Part shown: positions 1 to 8,245 of the stretch, piece by piece
How the letters are laid out: every line of letters begins with the position of its first letter
Numbering within the stretch: the stretch's first letter is position 1
From: Caldifarciminota bacterium
GTDB lineage: Bacteria; Hydrothermota; Tepidihabitantia; SM23-42
Assembly: GCA_020343595.1 (NCBI GenBank)
Contig: CP070802.1
Location: forward strand, 944,504 to 978,435
Length of the DNA: 33,932 bases
Direction: 5' to 3'
Notes under the pieces: generated by a model
What the model saw: the letters and a program-made list of their open reading frames with translations, nothing else
What the model was told of the DNA's origin: nothing
The model's database searches: none
Made by a program: the position numbers and the translations under genes

Positions 1-398
1 TCAAGATATCCTGCAAATCCACCAAATCCGACCTCAGCGCCGAGTCCACCATGCAGCTCGATTTGTGAATACATATCCTGCATGTTGCGGTACCATATGC
101 CCGTGACGATGTACGGTTGAACCATACCAGCCATTGGAATGTAGACAAGTACATCAGCATTCACACCCGTCCCAAAATGCATCCACGTCATATCCTCTAC
201 CAGATCAATCTCTATCACTCCCATACGGAGGCCGAGAAATGGAAATGGTTTGCACATTACATCAGCCCTGATCGAGAAATACGGGTCTGTATCTTCGGGT
301 CCTGCGAGATTATCATATCTTGCACCCAGGCCGATCGAAAACCCATATAACCCACTTAACATTCCCGCCGCTACGATCAATGCAAAAAGCTTTTTCAT
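1..398 (-). CDS. Outer-membrane beta-barrel-like protein (3' part outside window)
   Basis: An open frame starts at an ATG at 398 and runs off the left edge, giving 132 codons. The N-terminus MKKLFALIVAAGMLSGLYG is a clear Sec signal peptide. The remainder alternates short hydrophobic/aromatic strands with glycines (FSIGLGARYDNL, LGLRMGVIEIDL, GGLGAEVGFGGFAGY), which is typical of small outer-membrane barrels. The family was not identified. An AGGAGG lies 4-5 nt before the ATG at 398. A second ATG immediately upstream (399-401) is too close to that site to be preferred. The gene is preceded by a strong promoter at 422-449 and forms a separate unit from the TolB-like gene upstream of it. Confidence 0.75.
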   Translation of the reverse strand, partial: MKKLFALIVAAGMLSGLYGFSIGLGARYDNLAGPEDTDPYFSIRADVMCKPFPFLGLRMGVIEIDLVEDMTWMHFGTGVNADVLVYIPMAGMVQPYIVTGIWYRNMQDMYSQIELHGGLGAEVGFGGFAGYL

Positions 399-421
399 CA
401 TACCTCCTTTTTCATTATGGC

Positions 422-449
422 ATTATACCAACTATTTATTGTTTGTCAA
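422..449 (-). promoter_or_regulatory. Sigma70-type promoter, TTGACA-N16-TATAAT
   Basis: Read on the minus strand, a perfect TTGACA (444-449) is separated by 16 nt from a perfect TATAAT (422-427). The expected transcript starts near 415. This leaves a short leader that carries the AGGAGG of the outer-membrane protein gene. Confidence 0.85.
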
Positions 450-532
450 GGGCTTTGTGATACTGTCATTCTTGCCCTTACGAATCAACATAAGACCTCA
501 AGAACCGCTACCTTTTGTTCCATTCAATAATC

Positions 533-1702
533 CTAATCTGACCTTCTGTCTTTTATCACCGACAGAATGTACTCGGATGAAATTGGCGTTCCAATATTGA
601 TGATATTGAGCACCCAGCGCTGCTTGATCCTGCGTGCTACCACGAGCTTCGACCCGTCATCGGATATCCTTGGGTTCCAATCCGCCCACTCATTGTTGGT
701 CAGACGTGCAAGCTGCCGGTTTCTGATGTTGTAACGGTATATTTCCCATTCGCCATCCTTCTCCGATTTAAAAAAGAGATTTTCACCGACCATCGTCGGA
801 TCATTATCATCGGCTTCGCTTGACAAAAGCAGCTCAACACCCCCACCATCTCTGCGCATTACGTAGATGTCCTCGCTCTCACCTCTTTTTGATGAGAAGA
901 CAATCGATTGACCGTTTGCCGTATACTTCGGGAACCCATCCCAGTATTTGTTGTCAGTAAGCCTACCGATCTTACCGCTCTTAATATTGATAACGTATAT
1001 CTCCCATTTGTAGGGATCATCCATATTTGACACAAAAACCAGGTCCTTACCATCCGGGGCAAAATCGGGCGCGAGGTCCTGTGCCAGATTATCGGTCAAC
1101 TTACGCAATTCGTCCTTGGCAATGTCATAGAGGTACAACTCTTCATCGCCATCCCGGTCTGACACAAAAGCGATCGACTGACCGTCGGGAGCGAAAACCG
1201 GATCCGTATTCATCCCCCCAGTCACCACCCGTTTCAGATCGCTTCCATCCAGATCTGTCAGATAGATGTCTGCACGGTCACGCCGTGACGCTGCGATCGC
1301 CAGCCGGTCGCCGCTTGGATTGAATGCACCCTTGAATTGATTCATCCTTTTCATTTCGATCACACTGGAAGGATAGGGCTCAATACCGAGCAGCGTTGCC
1401 ATCAACACCCTCAGTTCTGGATCATCTTTCAAGTTCGAACCCGATTCACTGACTTTGACAAAATGATCAAGTGCAGGTTCAGTGGAATCGAGAGCAGCAT
1501 AAGTCAAACACAGATAATAGTGCACATCAGGATTGAATTGATCTTTTCCCAGCGCATTGTTCAATTGCTTAATCGCAGTGTCGTATGCACCTTTGTCGAA
1601 CGCCTCCTTACCGCGCTGAAAGTCATTCTTACGTGCACAAACGACAACGCTGCAGACGAACAACACTAAGAGAATAACTGAACACCAGTATTTACTGTTC
1701 AT
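533..1702 (-). CDS. Periplasmic TPR plus TolB-like beta-propeller protein
   Basis: A 389-aa protein with an N-terminal hydrophobic export segment (about residues 5-22) ending in VVVC, which may or may not be a lipobox. One or two TPR units follow (about 28-90; GKEAFDKGAYDTAIKQL). About six PD40/WD40-like blades then cover roughly residues 120-380, marked by repeated 'xPDGxxIxFxSxRDGxxEIY' strings such as FAPDGQSIAFVSDRDG. This resembles the propeller half of TolB, but the TolB N-terminal domain is replaced by TPRs, so it should not be named tolB. Its ATG overlaps the pdxA stop by 4 nt (ATGA), so translation is probably coupled. The likely role is an envelope protein that binds a peptide or protein partner; the partner is unknown. 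Confidence 0.8.
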   Translation of the reverse strand: MNSKYWCSVILLVLFVCSVVVCARKNDFQRGKEAFDKGAYDTAIKQLNNALGKDQFNPDVHYYLCLTYAALDSTEPALDHFVKVSESGSNLKDDPELRVLMATLLGIEPYPSSVIEMKRMNQFKGAFNPSGDRLAIAASRRDRADIYLTDLDGSDLKRVVTGGMNTDPVFAPDGQSIAFVSDRDGDEELYLYDIAKDELRKLTDNLAQDLAPDFAPDGKDLVFVSNMDDPYKWEIYVINIKSGKIGRLTDNKYWDGFPKYTANGQSIVFSSKRGESEDIYVMRRDGGGVELLLSSEADDNDPTMVGENLFFKSEKDGEWEIYRYNIRNRQLARLTNNEWADWNPRISDDGSKLVVARRIKQRWVLNIINIGTPISSEYILSVIKDRRSD

Positions 1703-2628
1703 ACTCCGTCCTTTTTTCCATGTTTTTTCATATTTGCATAAAGCCTTTTGCCTGTCCTGAAAGCAGCTACAAATCCCGCAATATCTGCACAGCCTTTACC
1801 CGCAATATCGGACGCAGAACCATACAGGGGTGAAAGTCTGATTATTGGCAGTCCGAGGGTGAAATTCAAACCATCCCTCTTCGATTTTAGATAAACCATT
1901 GCCTGGTCATGATATATTGCCAAATACCCGTCAAAAACCCGATTGAACAGAGTGTCGCCTGCGTAGGGACCGCTCACCCTTACTCCCTTTCGCCTCGCCA
2001 GCATAATGCCCCTTTCTATTTCTTTATCTTCGCCAAGGCTGAACTCGAATGCGTGCGGGTTCAATGCCGCGACGCCGATCTCCGGTTTAGAAATGCCAAA
2101 ATAGCGCCTGAGCCCATTTTGGAAGAAAGAGATGCGATCAGCGATCACTTCTGCCTTCAGTCTTCTGAAAACATGTTTCAAAGGTTCATGGACCGTCAAC
2201 AACATGATCCTCTTGTCCCGCCACAGACCGGTCATTGCATAGTCGTTCACCTTGAAGAAATCGGCAAAATACTCGGTATGGCCGATGAAGCCGGGTACGA
2301 TCTTACGCATGGTCTTTTTTACGATGGGAGCCGTGATGACAATATCTGCGCCTGATTTCAATACTCCCTGGATCGACCGCAGGGCGACACGGGCTGTGGA
2401 GGTCGTTGACAAGCCGTATGTGAATCTGATATTGTCGCTGACATCAACGATATGTGGTCTGATCTTCCTATAATCACCCATGAGATGCAGATCTCGAGCA
2501 GTTTTGCTCAATATCTCTACATTTCCATAGATTGAATAGTCGCCCAAGCCCTTCAACTTGGGAACCGTCCGCAATACGAGTTCTGGGCCGATTCCCGAAG
2601 GATCGCCGATCGTGATACCGATTCTCAT
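1699..2628 (-). CDS. pdxA: 4-hydroxythreonine-4-phosphate dehydrogenase (PdxA family), divergent
   Basis: PdxA oxidises 4-phosphohydroxy-threonine in the DXP-dependent pyridoxal-phosphate pathway in the cytosol. The 309-aa protein has GDPSGIGPEL at residues 8-17 and GHTEYF at 116-121. The three expected metal-ligand histidines are His147 (in VHEP), His192 (in LNPH) and His240 (in YHDQ), and GDTLF is also present. It is slightly shorter than the usual 320-330 aa. Two motifs differ from the usual family form: LNPHAGE is LNPHAFE, and the C-terminal HGTAxD is YGSASD. A relaxed or altered substrate within the PdxA family is therefore possible. It is the middle gene of an operon with an S4 protein upstream and a TPR/propeller protein downstream. 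No other vitamin B6 gene is visible in the window. Confidence 0.87.
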   Translation of the reverse strand: MRIGITIGDPSGIGPELVLRTVPKLKGLGDYSIYGNVEILSKTARDLHLMGDYRKIRPHIVDVSDNIRFTYGLSTTSTARVALRSIQGVLKSGADIVITAPIVKKTMRKIVPGFIGHTEYFADFFKVNDYAMTGLWRDKRIMLLTVHEPLKHVFRRLKAEVIADRISFFQNGLRRYFGISKPEIGVAALNPHAFEFSLGEDKEIERGIMLARRKGVRVSGPYAGDTLFNRVFDGYLAIYHDQAMVYLKSKRDGLNFTLGLPIIRLSPLYGSASDIAGKGCADIAGFVAAFRTGKRLYANMKKHGKKDGV

Positions 2629-2695
2629 TATTCGCCCACGCGCGGCAAGACATTGCGGTACAATGCCCAGCAGTGCAACCCCCTTTGAATGAACA

Positions 2696-2950
2696 TCAAT
2701 GCTGGCTCTCCATTTCTACATAGTACATATCGACCTCGTTCTTCTTCACGTTACGCTGTGGCAGCATCAAGACCCTGTACTTGTTCAATCCCTTCATGGT
2801 TTCTATTTCAATGACGTCACCAACAACCACGTGCTTCGACGGTTTGGCATATTTCCCGTTGAGTTTGACGAAATTCTTCTCACACAGGTCTTTCGCTACC
2901 TGACGCTGTTTCAGAAGCAGTGTCTTCTTTAAAAACTGATCTATACGCAT
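2696..2950 (-). CDS. Small S4-domain RNA-binding protein (RqcP/Hsp15-like)
   Basis: An 84-aa protein consisting almost entirely of one S4 domain. It begins MRIDQFLKKTLLLKQRQVAKD and continues VKLNGKYAKPSKHVVVGDVIEI, the canonical S4 fold spanning about residues 1-60. Family members (RqcP in Firmicutes, Hsp15 in Proteobacteria) bind stalled 50S subunits carrying nascent chains and assist ribosome rescue; assignment to that role here is by similarity in size and sequence. The start is well supported, because MRIDQFLK is where the family begins. The -10 box ends only 5 nt before the ATG and no Shine-Dalgarno is present, so the message is predicted to be leaderless. First gene of the S4-pdxA-propeller operon. 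Confidence 0.85.
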   Translation of the reverse strand: MRIDQFLKKTLLLKQRQVAKDLCEKNFVKLNGKYAKPSKHVVVGDVIEIETMKGLNKYRVLMLPQRNVKKNEVDMYYVEMESQH

Positions 2951-2955
2951 GCCAG

Positions 2956-2983
2956 ATTATAGAAATATCGACCCTGAAGTCAA
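2956..2983 (-). promoter_or_regulatory. Promoter TTGACT-N16-TATAAT, leaderless start
   Basis: Minus-strand TTGACT (2978-2983), 16-nt spacer, TATAAT (2956-2961). Only 5 nt separate the -10 box from the ATG of the S4 gene (2950). The predicted transcription start therefore falls on or within 1-2 nt of the start codon. Confidence 0.85.
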
Positions 2984-2997
2984 CAGCAGATAGGGGC

Positions 2998-3025
2998 TTG
3001 ACAAATCATGTATATTGTTTATAAT
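2998..3025 (+). promoter_or_regulatory. Promoter TTGACA-N16-TATAAT for the sugar transferase
   Basis: Plus-strand TTGACA (2998-3003), 16-nt spacer, TATAAT (3020-3025). It is divergent from the S4-operon promoter, with only 14 nt between the two -35 boxes, so the two may influence each other. The expected start near 3032 places the duplicated leader at 3036-3105 entirely inside the transcript. Confidence 0.85.
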
Positions 3026-3035
3026 TAAGTACTCA

Positions 3036-3105
3036 AAAGGAGGTCTATAGCGACATCTTAGATGTGGGTCAAAGGAGGCCTTTAAAGACACCTTAGATGT
3101 TGGAT
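3036..3105 (+). promoter_or_regulatory. Duplicated 35-nt leader unit with two SD sites, a dyad and two micro-ORFs
   Basis: Two head-to-tail 35-nt units (3036-3070 and 3071-3105) match at 27 of 35 positions. Each begins AAAGGAGG and ends in CTTAGATGT. The first contains a perfect dyad ACATCT-T-AGATGT (3053-3065); the second carries it with one change (3088-3100). Each unit also opens a micro-ORF: ATG at 3062 encoding MWVKGGL then stop, and ATG at 3097 encoding MLDVP then stop, which overlaps the main ATG at 3104. AAAGG-AGG-CCTTT (3071-3083) can fold over the second Shine-Dalgarno. This looks like a regulatory leader or double operator; the ligand or protein is unknown. Confidence 0.55.
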
Positions 3106-4408
3106 GTCCCGTAAGACTGAGCTCATAACTGCCGTTGTTGGTGATGCGCTGTTGCTTTCAGCAGCATTTTTTGTCAGCTGGAAGTCATCAGACATTGACT
3201 ATTCCATATTAAGCGCCCGGGCGATCACTGCCAATGCCATAATACTGATATACTGGCTCTTCTTGTTCCAATCTGCCAACCTCTACCTAACGCGCGCAAA
3301 GATCCAATTGATGACAGAACTATTCAGGATGTTTCAGGTCATAGTTATCGGGCTTATCGTAATCATCGCAACCGCCCTCATAATAGAGATCGATTTCATA
3401 AGAGTAAGGGGGTTCGGGCCGGCCTATGCCATTGCTCTTTCTTCCCTGCTTGTCTGGCGATTCTTCTGGCGAGGCCTGGTCGGCGAATACATCAAACCCC
3501 ACCCCGGTAAAGTAATCATATTCCATAACGGCGATGTAACCACTGACCCAGGCCAATTCAATGTCGTCAGAAGAATTAGTCTAAGCAGATACCGAGAGTC
3601 ACATGAACAACTCTTCAGCAGCAACGACATCGACGGAATACTCATCGATAGCAATGGCATACACAAAGAAGAAGTGTTGAAAGTGATCTCGAATTTTGCC
3701 GAAACAAAATACGAGATATACATTTCTCCCAAGCTCTACCCAATTATCTACCACTATTCACTGGTTGAGAAAATGGATAATTCCCCATTTCTCAAGGTAG
3801 TCTTCCATCCGCTATCTCGCTGGGATCGCTTCCTCAAAAGAGTAATCGACATCGCAATCTCTGGAGTATGTCTGATCGTATTATTCCCAATTCTTACGTT
3901 ATTATCTATACTAATTAAACTTGATACTCCCGGACCGATATTCCACAAACAAGGTAGGGTGGGTCTACGTGGTAAGAAATTTACCCTGGTGAAGTTCCGC
4001 TCAATGATCAGCGATGCCGAGAAACACACCGGTCCTGTCTGGGCTGAGAAGAACGACAAGCGAATAACCAGATTAGGACGCATAATGAGACCTTACCGCC
4101 TCGATGAACTTCCTCAGTTCATAAACGTACTGAAGGGTGAGATGAGTTTTGTCGGACCCAGGCCAGAGCGGCCAGCCTTTGTCGAACGTTTCAGGGAGAG
4201 CATCCCCTTTTACGGTTTAAGATTGACCGTTCACCCCGGGATCACTGGCTGGGCTCAGGTAAAGCAGGCCTATGATCAATCCCTTGATGATGTGCGAAAG
4301 AAACTGGAATTCGACCTGGAGTATGTTAACAATATTTCAATCCAGCTGGACATGAAGATCTTCCTAAAGACGTTGCTGACAGTGCTGAAGAGAGAAGGCG
4401 CCCATTAG
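3104..4408 (+). CDS. Polyprenyl-phosphate sugar-1-phosphate transferase (WbaP/WcaJ-like)
   Basis: This 434-aa inner-membrane enzyme would transfer a sugar-1-phosphate from a nucleotide sugar to undecaprenyl phosphate, the first step of an exopolysaccharide or O-antigen unit. About four hydrophobic segments occupy residues 7-130, then a cytoplasmic nucleotide-binding-like region (about 135-245). The catalytic transferase domain begins at KRVIDIAISGVCLIVLFPIL and contains the hallmarks DTPGPIFHKQGRVG, KFRSM, RLDELPQFINVLKGEMSFVGPRP and HPGITGWAQV. The sugar specificity cannot be read from sequence. No in-frame start exists upstream of 3104 because of a stop at 3083-3085. The Shine-Dalgarno is unusually far (25 nt), so initiation may depend on the leader micro-ORF overlap. 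It stands alone, without glycosyltransferase neighbours. Confidence 0.93.
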   Translation: MSRKTELITAVVGDALLLSAAFFVSWKSSDIDYSILSARAITANAIILIYWLFLFQSANLYLTRAKIQLMTELFRMFQVIVIGLIVIIATALIIEIDFIRVRGFGPAYAIALSSLLVWRFFWRGLVGEYIKPHPGKVIIFHNGDVTTDPGQFNVVRRISLSRYRESHEQLFSSNDIDGILIDSNGIHKEEVLKVISNFAETKYEIYISPKLYPIIYHYSLVEKMDNSPFLKVVFHPLSRWDRFLKRVIDIAISGVCLIVLFPILTLLSILIKLDTPGPIFHKQGRVGLRGKKFTLVKFRSMISDAEKHTGPVWAEKNDKRITRLGRIMRPYRLDELPQFINVLKGEMSFVGPRPERPAFVERFRESIPFYGLRLTVHPGITGWAQVKQAYDQSLDDVRKKLEFDLEYVNNISIQLDMKIFLKTLLTVLKREGAH

Positions 4409-4460
4409 GATTCACAAAACCCCCAAAAAATCGGGCCTAAACCCACCTGCAAATCAACCC

Positions 4461-4488
4461 TTGACAAATCGAAAATATTCATTAGACT
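4461..4488 (+). promoter_or_regulatory. Promoter TTGACA-N16-TAGACT, leaderless start
   Basis: TTGACA (4461-4466), 16-nt spacer, TAGACT (4483-4488). Seven nucleotides separate the -10 box from the ATG at 4496 and there is no Shine-Dalgarno, so the transcript should begin at or next to the start codon. The -10 box is weaker than at the other promoters. Confidence 0.65.
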
Positions 4489-4495
4489 TAAGTAT

Positions 4496-5470
4496 ATGAA
4501 ATACCTTACATCTTTGCTGATCATCTTCAACTTACTTGCGGCCAATGGCCTTGAAGATTATCTTGCAGACAGAATAGAAAATATCAATGAAGACCTTCTC
4601 CGCTCATATATACAACCACTCGTCAATGCCTTTGGGACCGGGATTTCAACTGGCTTATTTCAATCCGCCTATAGTCATGATATCCTTGGCTTTGATGTCG
4701 GCTTACGTTTGATGTCCATCCATATACCCGAAGCCTCGCGATATTTTAACGGTATCGCCCTCGCCTGTTCACTCGCGATGGATTCTCTGGTCTACTACGA
4801 AATCCCCCTCGAGAACCTGAGCACGGTATTCGGGCCGGAACAGGAAATAGACCTGCCCATATCAGGTAATTCAATCGGTATACCAACAAACATACCCACG
4901 GGCTTCAACATCTCGAGTGCGCCATTGGTGGTTCCTCAGGTAAACATCGGTCTCGTATTCGGAACCGAGCTGGCAATCCGATACGTTCCGTTCACATTTG
5001 AGGGATCACGAATGAACTTTGTTGGTATCGGCATCAAGCAGGAACTAACCAAATTTCCATTGTTCAAGCCGATCGGTATTCCCTTTGCTATAGCCATAGG
5101 TGGTGCATACCAGAGATTCAACATCCAGAACCGAGACAGAAGAGCCATCGCAAATACCAGCACGTGGAATCTACAGGCGCTCGTGTCAAAGCGTATCGGA
5201 CCACTCGAACCAGTGATCGGTGTGGGCATAGAGAATACACGTGCCTACTTCAACTATGTGTTCGAGTACGATATCCCGGATACTCTGAACAACATACCTA
5301 ACGAACTGATCACGGTTGAGCAAGAGGTCACTTTCCATCTTGAGAGCCAAAGTCGTTACCGCAGAATCATCGGATGCACCCTGCATTTGGGGCACCTCTA
5401 TTTTCATTACGACTATAACTTCACACCTTATTCGACTCACAACGTCATAATCGGCTTCAGCTTCCGCTAA
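4496..5470 (+). CDS. Exported envelope protein, DUF6588-like
   Basis: 324 aa with a signal peptide (about residues 1-16, ending LLAANG). The mature protein has a conserved-looking N-terminal segment (YIQPLVNAFGTGISTGLFQSA, then LGFDVGLRLMSIHIPE). Many amphipathic strands follow, and the chain ends in IIGFSFR, an aromatic outer-membrane-type terminus. The order of these features resembles DUF6588 proteins of Bacteroidetes and related phyla; function is unknown for that family. It is probably an outer-membrane or surface-associated barrel. It is a single-gene unit with a leaderless-type promoter, convergent with the BatA-like gene, with 55 nt between them and no obvious terminator. Confidence 0.75.
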   Translation: MKYLTSLLIIFNLLAANGLEDYLADRIENINEDLLRSYIQPLVNAFGTGISTGLFQSAYSHDILGFDVGLRLMSIHIPEASRYFNGIALACSLAMDSLVYYEIPLENLSTVFGPEQEIDLPISGNSIGIPTNIPTGFNISSAPLVVPQVNIGLVFGTELAIRYVPFTFEGSRMNFVGIGIKQELTKFPLFKPIGIPFAIAIGGAYQRFNIQNRDRRAIANTSTWNLQALVSKRIGPLEPVIGVGIENTRAYFNYVFEYDIPDTLNNIPNELITVEQEVTFHLESQSRYRRIIGCTLHLGHLYFHYDYNFTPYSTHNVIIGFSFR

Positions 5471-5525
5471 AGCCAGAGCAGCATAATCATCAACTGCGCG
5501 TAACAATCTTCTATTTGCTTGCCGG

Positions 5526-7358
5526 CTAACGCAGTAAAATAAGACCGAGTTCAACGACCAATGCCAGCAGTGCCAGGATCAGGAACAGCGCCGACAGATC
5601 ACTTCCAGCCAGATCCGTTTCAGGATCCACCTTACGAATATTCAGAACCGCTGTCCGCTCCGCGCCAAGTGAATGCAGATTACCTTCCGCGTATCCGACA
5701 TTCACACACAGGGTCTCACCGTCATGGACATGAAACCCGGGTATCTTGAAACGATCACCGCTCTCCAGTAGATCACCGGTTGGCGTTCTTACCGACCTGA
5801 ACGGCGCAACGTCGTCACCAACATGCAATTCCCTGCGGCTTGCATCAGTCGTGAAATTCACCAGTAGCCGCAGGATCACCGGTACGAACGATGATTTGTA
5901 TACGAAATCTGTATATTGCGGAAGCATTCTGCCAGTGATGACAACCTTATTACCCCTTACGATGACAAATGGATCACCCGTCGAAAAGCGCGACAGTACA
6001 CCGTCCCGTGCAGTGACTTTAGTATACTGGTAGAACTGCACCTCCCTCATCACCTGCTCGTCTTCGAAGATACTGAATATTCGATGGCTCGTATCGACCC
6101 AATCAACAATGACATAGCCCTTCGGCAATACGTTCTCCTGGATGATGCAAATTTCGGAGAGCACATTATTCAAATTCTCACCCGTACTATCACCCAGGTT
6201 CACGACCAGACCAGTACCGGGTCGCGACAGAAAGTCATCGAGCCTGAGCCGTTCACTGTTCGATATTTCCCTAACACCGGAAAGGATCACAACATCATAT
6301 CTTCGTAGATCAGCATTGCCTATTGTGCTGGTAGTTTTGATTTCGAAAGGCATATCCCTTCCAGATTCGGAACGAAGGGCAAGAAGGTAATATAGACTAT
6401 CACCGATTAGCAGCACTTTGATGTTCTGTGGCAGTTGTTTGTTGAAGTAGTAGATATTATCAGGCAACAGACTGTCATCGAAGATTTGGACTTTACCACG
6501 TACATATTCCATGGGTATTTCCAGATCCAGGACAGCCTCAGCATGGGGGTTGAGGACATATTCATTCTCAAGATAGTAGTCTCCGCTGCTGATTCCCATC
6601 TTGCCTGACCACGTACGTGGCGAGTGGCTTTTTAGTACTACACCCAGCGTATAGTTCTGCAGAGGAACGGCCACCGGGTCTTTCAGCTGCACATCTGAAA
6701 TACTGATGTTGCCCCCGGCAGGCACGTGCACCCATATGAACTGACCCTGTGAGGCCACGCGGGTAGGAAAATCCCGGAAGTTCTCGACCTGGCCATCACC
6801 GACGTAGACATACTCAATATTGTGTTTCGGCGCAATTTCTGGCACTCTCTCAATGGCTTCCCGGATCCTCGCGTCGGTATAAGTAATTTCGATATTGTCC
6901 AGCGCATGGAGTGCAGACTTGCTACTCATCCAAAAATTGCCTGTTTCTGAACGCCCCGCGCACAGCGGAATGATGCAGAACTCGGAATTAGATGAGTAGC
7001 GCGAAATGACCTGACGTCCCATTCTCTTCATCTGCTCGAAGTTGTCTCCATACGCCATGCTATAGGAATTATCAGCGATCAAACATACTGATGCAAGCCT
7101 ACCCATGCCGAATAGAGTACTCTTCAAATGGGGACGGGCCAGGCCGACAAACAGAAATACTACTAATAAGCATCGTGTGAGCAGAATCAACCACTCGCGC
7201 AACCTCAGCCAACCGAATCTTTGTGCCTCAGTACTTCTAAGGAACCGGAGTGCTGAAAAAGGTATTTTCTTGAGCCGTTTCCTGAACCACAAATGGATAA
7301 GTATCGGAACTGCAGCAAGTAATGACCCAAGCAGGAACCAGGGCTGAAGGAATGTCAT
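5526..7358 (-). CDS. BatA-like membrane protein with von Willebrand A domain
   Basis: 610 aa. Residues 1-80 match the BatA/aerotolerance N-terminal module: a first membrane helix (LQPWFLLGSLLAAVPILIHLWF), a basic loop, and a second helix (LILLTRCLLVVFLFVGLARP). A vWA domain follows with the MIDAS motif DNSYS at residues 96-100. The long C-terminal periplasmic-type region ends in one more helix (ALFLILALLALVVELGLILL). Family members work with MoxR ATPases and DUF58 proteins in envelope stress or protein maturation. Here the ATG overlaps the DUF58 stop by 4 nt, confirming the pairing, but no MoxR gene is present in the cluster. Confidence 0.88.
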   Translation of the reverse strand: MTFLQPWFLLGSLLAAVPILIHLWFRKRLKKIPFSALRFLRSTEAQRFGWLRLREWLILLTRCLLVVFLFVGLARPHLKSTLFGMGRLASVCLIADNSYSMAYGDNFEQMKRMGRQVISRYSSNSEFCIIPLCAGRSETGNFWMSSKSALHALDNIEITYTDARIREAIERVPEIAPKHNIEYVYVGDGQVENFRDFPTRVASQGQFIWVHVPAGGNISISDVQLKDPVAVPLQNYTLGVVLKSHSPRTWSGKMGISSGDYYLENEYVLNPHAEAVLDLEIPMEYVRGKVQIFDDSLLPDNIYYFNKQLPQNIKVLLIGDSLYYLLALRSESGRDMPFEIKTTSTIGNADLRRYDVVILSGVREISNSERLRLDDFLSRPGTGLVVNLGDSTGENLNNVLSEICIIQENVLPKGYVIVDWVDTSHRIFSIFEDEQVMREVQFYQYTKVTARDGVLSRFSTGDPFVIVRGNKVVITGRMLPQYTDFVYKSSFVPVILRLLVNFTTDASRRELHVGDDVAPFRSVRTPTGDLLESGDRFKIPGFHVHDGETLCVNVGYAEGNLHSLGAERTAVLNIRKVDPETDLAGSDLSALFLILALLALVVELGLILLR

Positions 7359-8245
7359 ACCAGACGGGCTCTTTTCTGAAGATAGGCAAACAATGCCTTG
7401 TCATAAGGTGTAGTCGTTTCAAGCACAGTGTGGTCGATATGTGATTCGAGTAAATTCCGATGACAGAATTCCAGGAATTCCTTGAAACGTTTCCGGTAGC
7501 GTGAACGCATCAAACCCGGTGTGACGACCATCTCTGAATCAGTTTCAAGGTCGGAAAAGATTGCTGATTCTTCGAACGGAAAATCCTTTTCATCCTTATC
7601 AAGGATCTGGAATACAATCACCTCATGCTTTCGGTAACGGAAAGAGCGCAATGCCTTCAGAACATCCTCAGGATCATCAAGCATATCCGACAGGACAATA
7701 ACCAAACCGCGCCGCTTTATCTTCTGCGCCAACTGGAAAAGAACATCGTGCACGCTGGTTTCGCCTCCAGCGCTTGCCTGTGCAATCGTTCGGAGTATCA
7801 TCATTAAGTTTGTTCGTCGTGCCGACGGCGGGATGATTTCCTCTATTTTTTTGTCGAAGGTCGCAATGCCCACGCTGTCCTTCTGCTTAATAAGCATGTA
7901 AGCGAGGCTGGCCGCAAGATACTTTGCATATTCCAGCTTGCTTATCTTTTCTCCGTATCCCATTGATCCGCTTTTGTCGAGTAGGATATATGCCCGAAGA
8001 TTTGTTTCTTCCTGGTATTCTTTTATGTAAAACCGGTCGCTGCGGCCATAGGCCTTCCAATCTATCCTCTTCAATTCATCACCGGGCATGTACTGGCGGT
8101 AGTCGGCAAATTCCTGCGAAAAGCCTTTGAGCGGGCTCGCATGCAACCCGCTCAGAAAACCTTCTACCACCAAGCGCGCCTTAATATCGAGTCGTGACAG
8201 TCGGGCTAATACTTCAGGATTCAGGTATTTTTTTGAAGTACTCAA
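7355..8245 (-). CDS. DUF58 domain protein (vWA-like)
   Basis: 296 aa, cytosolic. The DUF58 signature YRQYMPGDELKRIDWKAYGR lies at about residues 49-68. The degenerate vWA MIDAS LLDKSGSMGYG lies at about 88-98, with a second Asp in VIVLSDML. The opening KYLNPEVLARLSRLDIKARLVVEGF is typical of the family. The start is a TTG at 8245 embedded in the last codons of the epimerase gene (32-nt overlap). No better start exists that keeps the conserved N-terminus, and the Shine-Dalgarno is weak, so translation is probably coupled. The partner is the BatA-like gene immediately downstream. Members are usually encoded next to MoxR, which is absent here. Confidence 0.88.
   Translation of the reverse strand: MSTSKKYLNPEVLARLSRLDIKARLVVEGFLSGLHASPLKGFSQEFADYRQYMPGDELKRIDWKAYGRSDRFYIKEYQEETNLRAYILLDKSGSMGYGEKISKLEYAKYLAASLAYMLIKQKDSVGIATFDKKIEEIIPPSARRTNLMMILRTIAQASAGGETSVHDVLFQLAQKIKRRGLVIVLSDMLDDPEDVLKALRSFRYRKHEVIVFQILDKDEKDFPFEESAIFSDLETDSEMVVTPGLMRSRYRKRFKEFLEFCHRNLLESHIDHTVLETTTPYDKALFAYLQKRARLV

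Noticed and set aside
859..1669. Open frames of about 70-110 aa on both strands across the propeller gene.
   Set aside because: All are frame shadows of the 389-aa coding region, with no ribosome sites or recognisable motifs.
533..1702. Calling the propeller protein TolB.
   Set aside because: The PD40 repeats fit, but the TolB N-terminal domain is absent and replaced by TPR helices. No tol-pal genes are adjacent.
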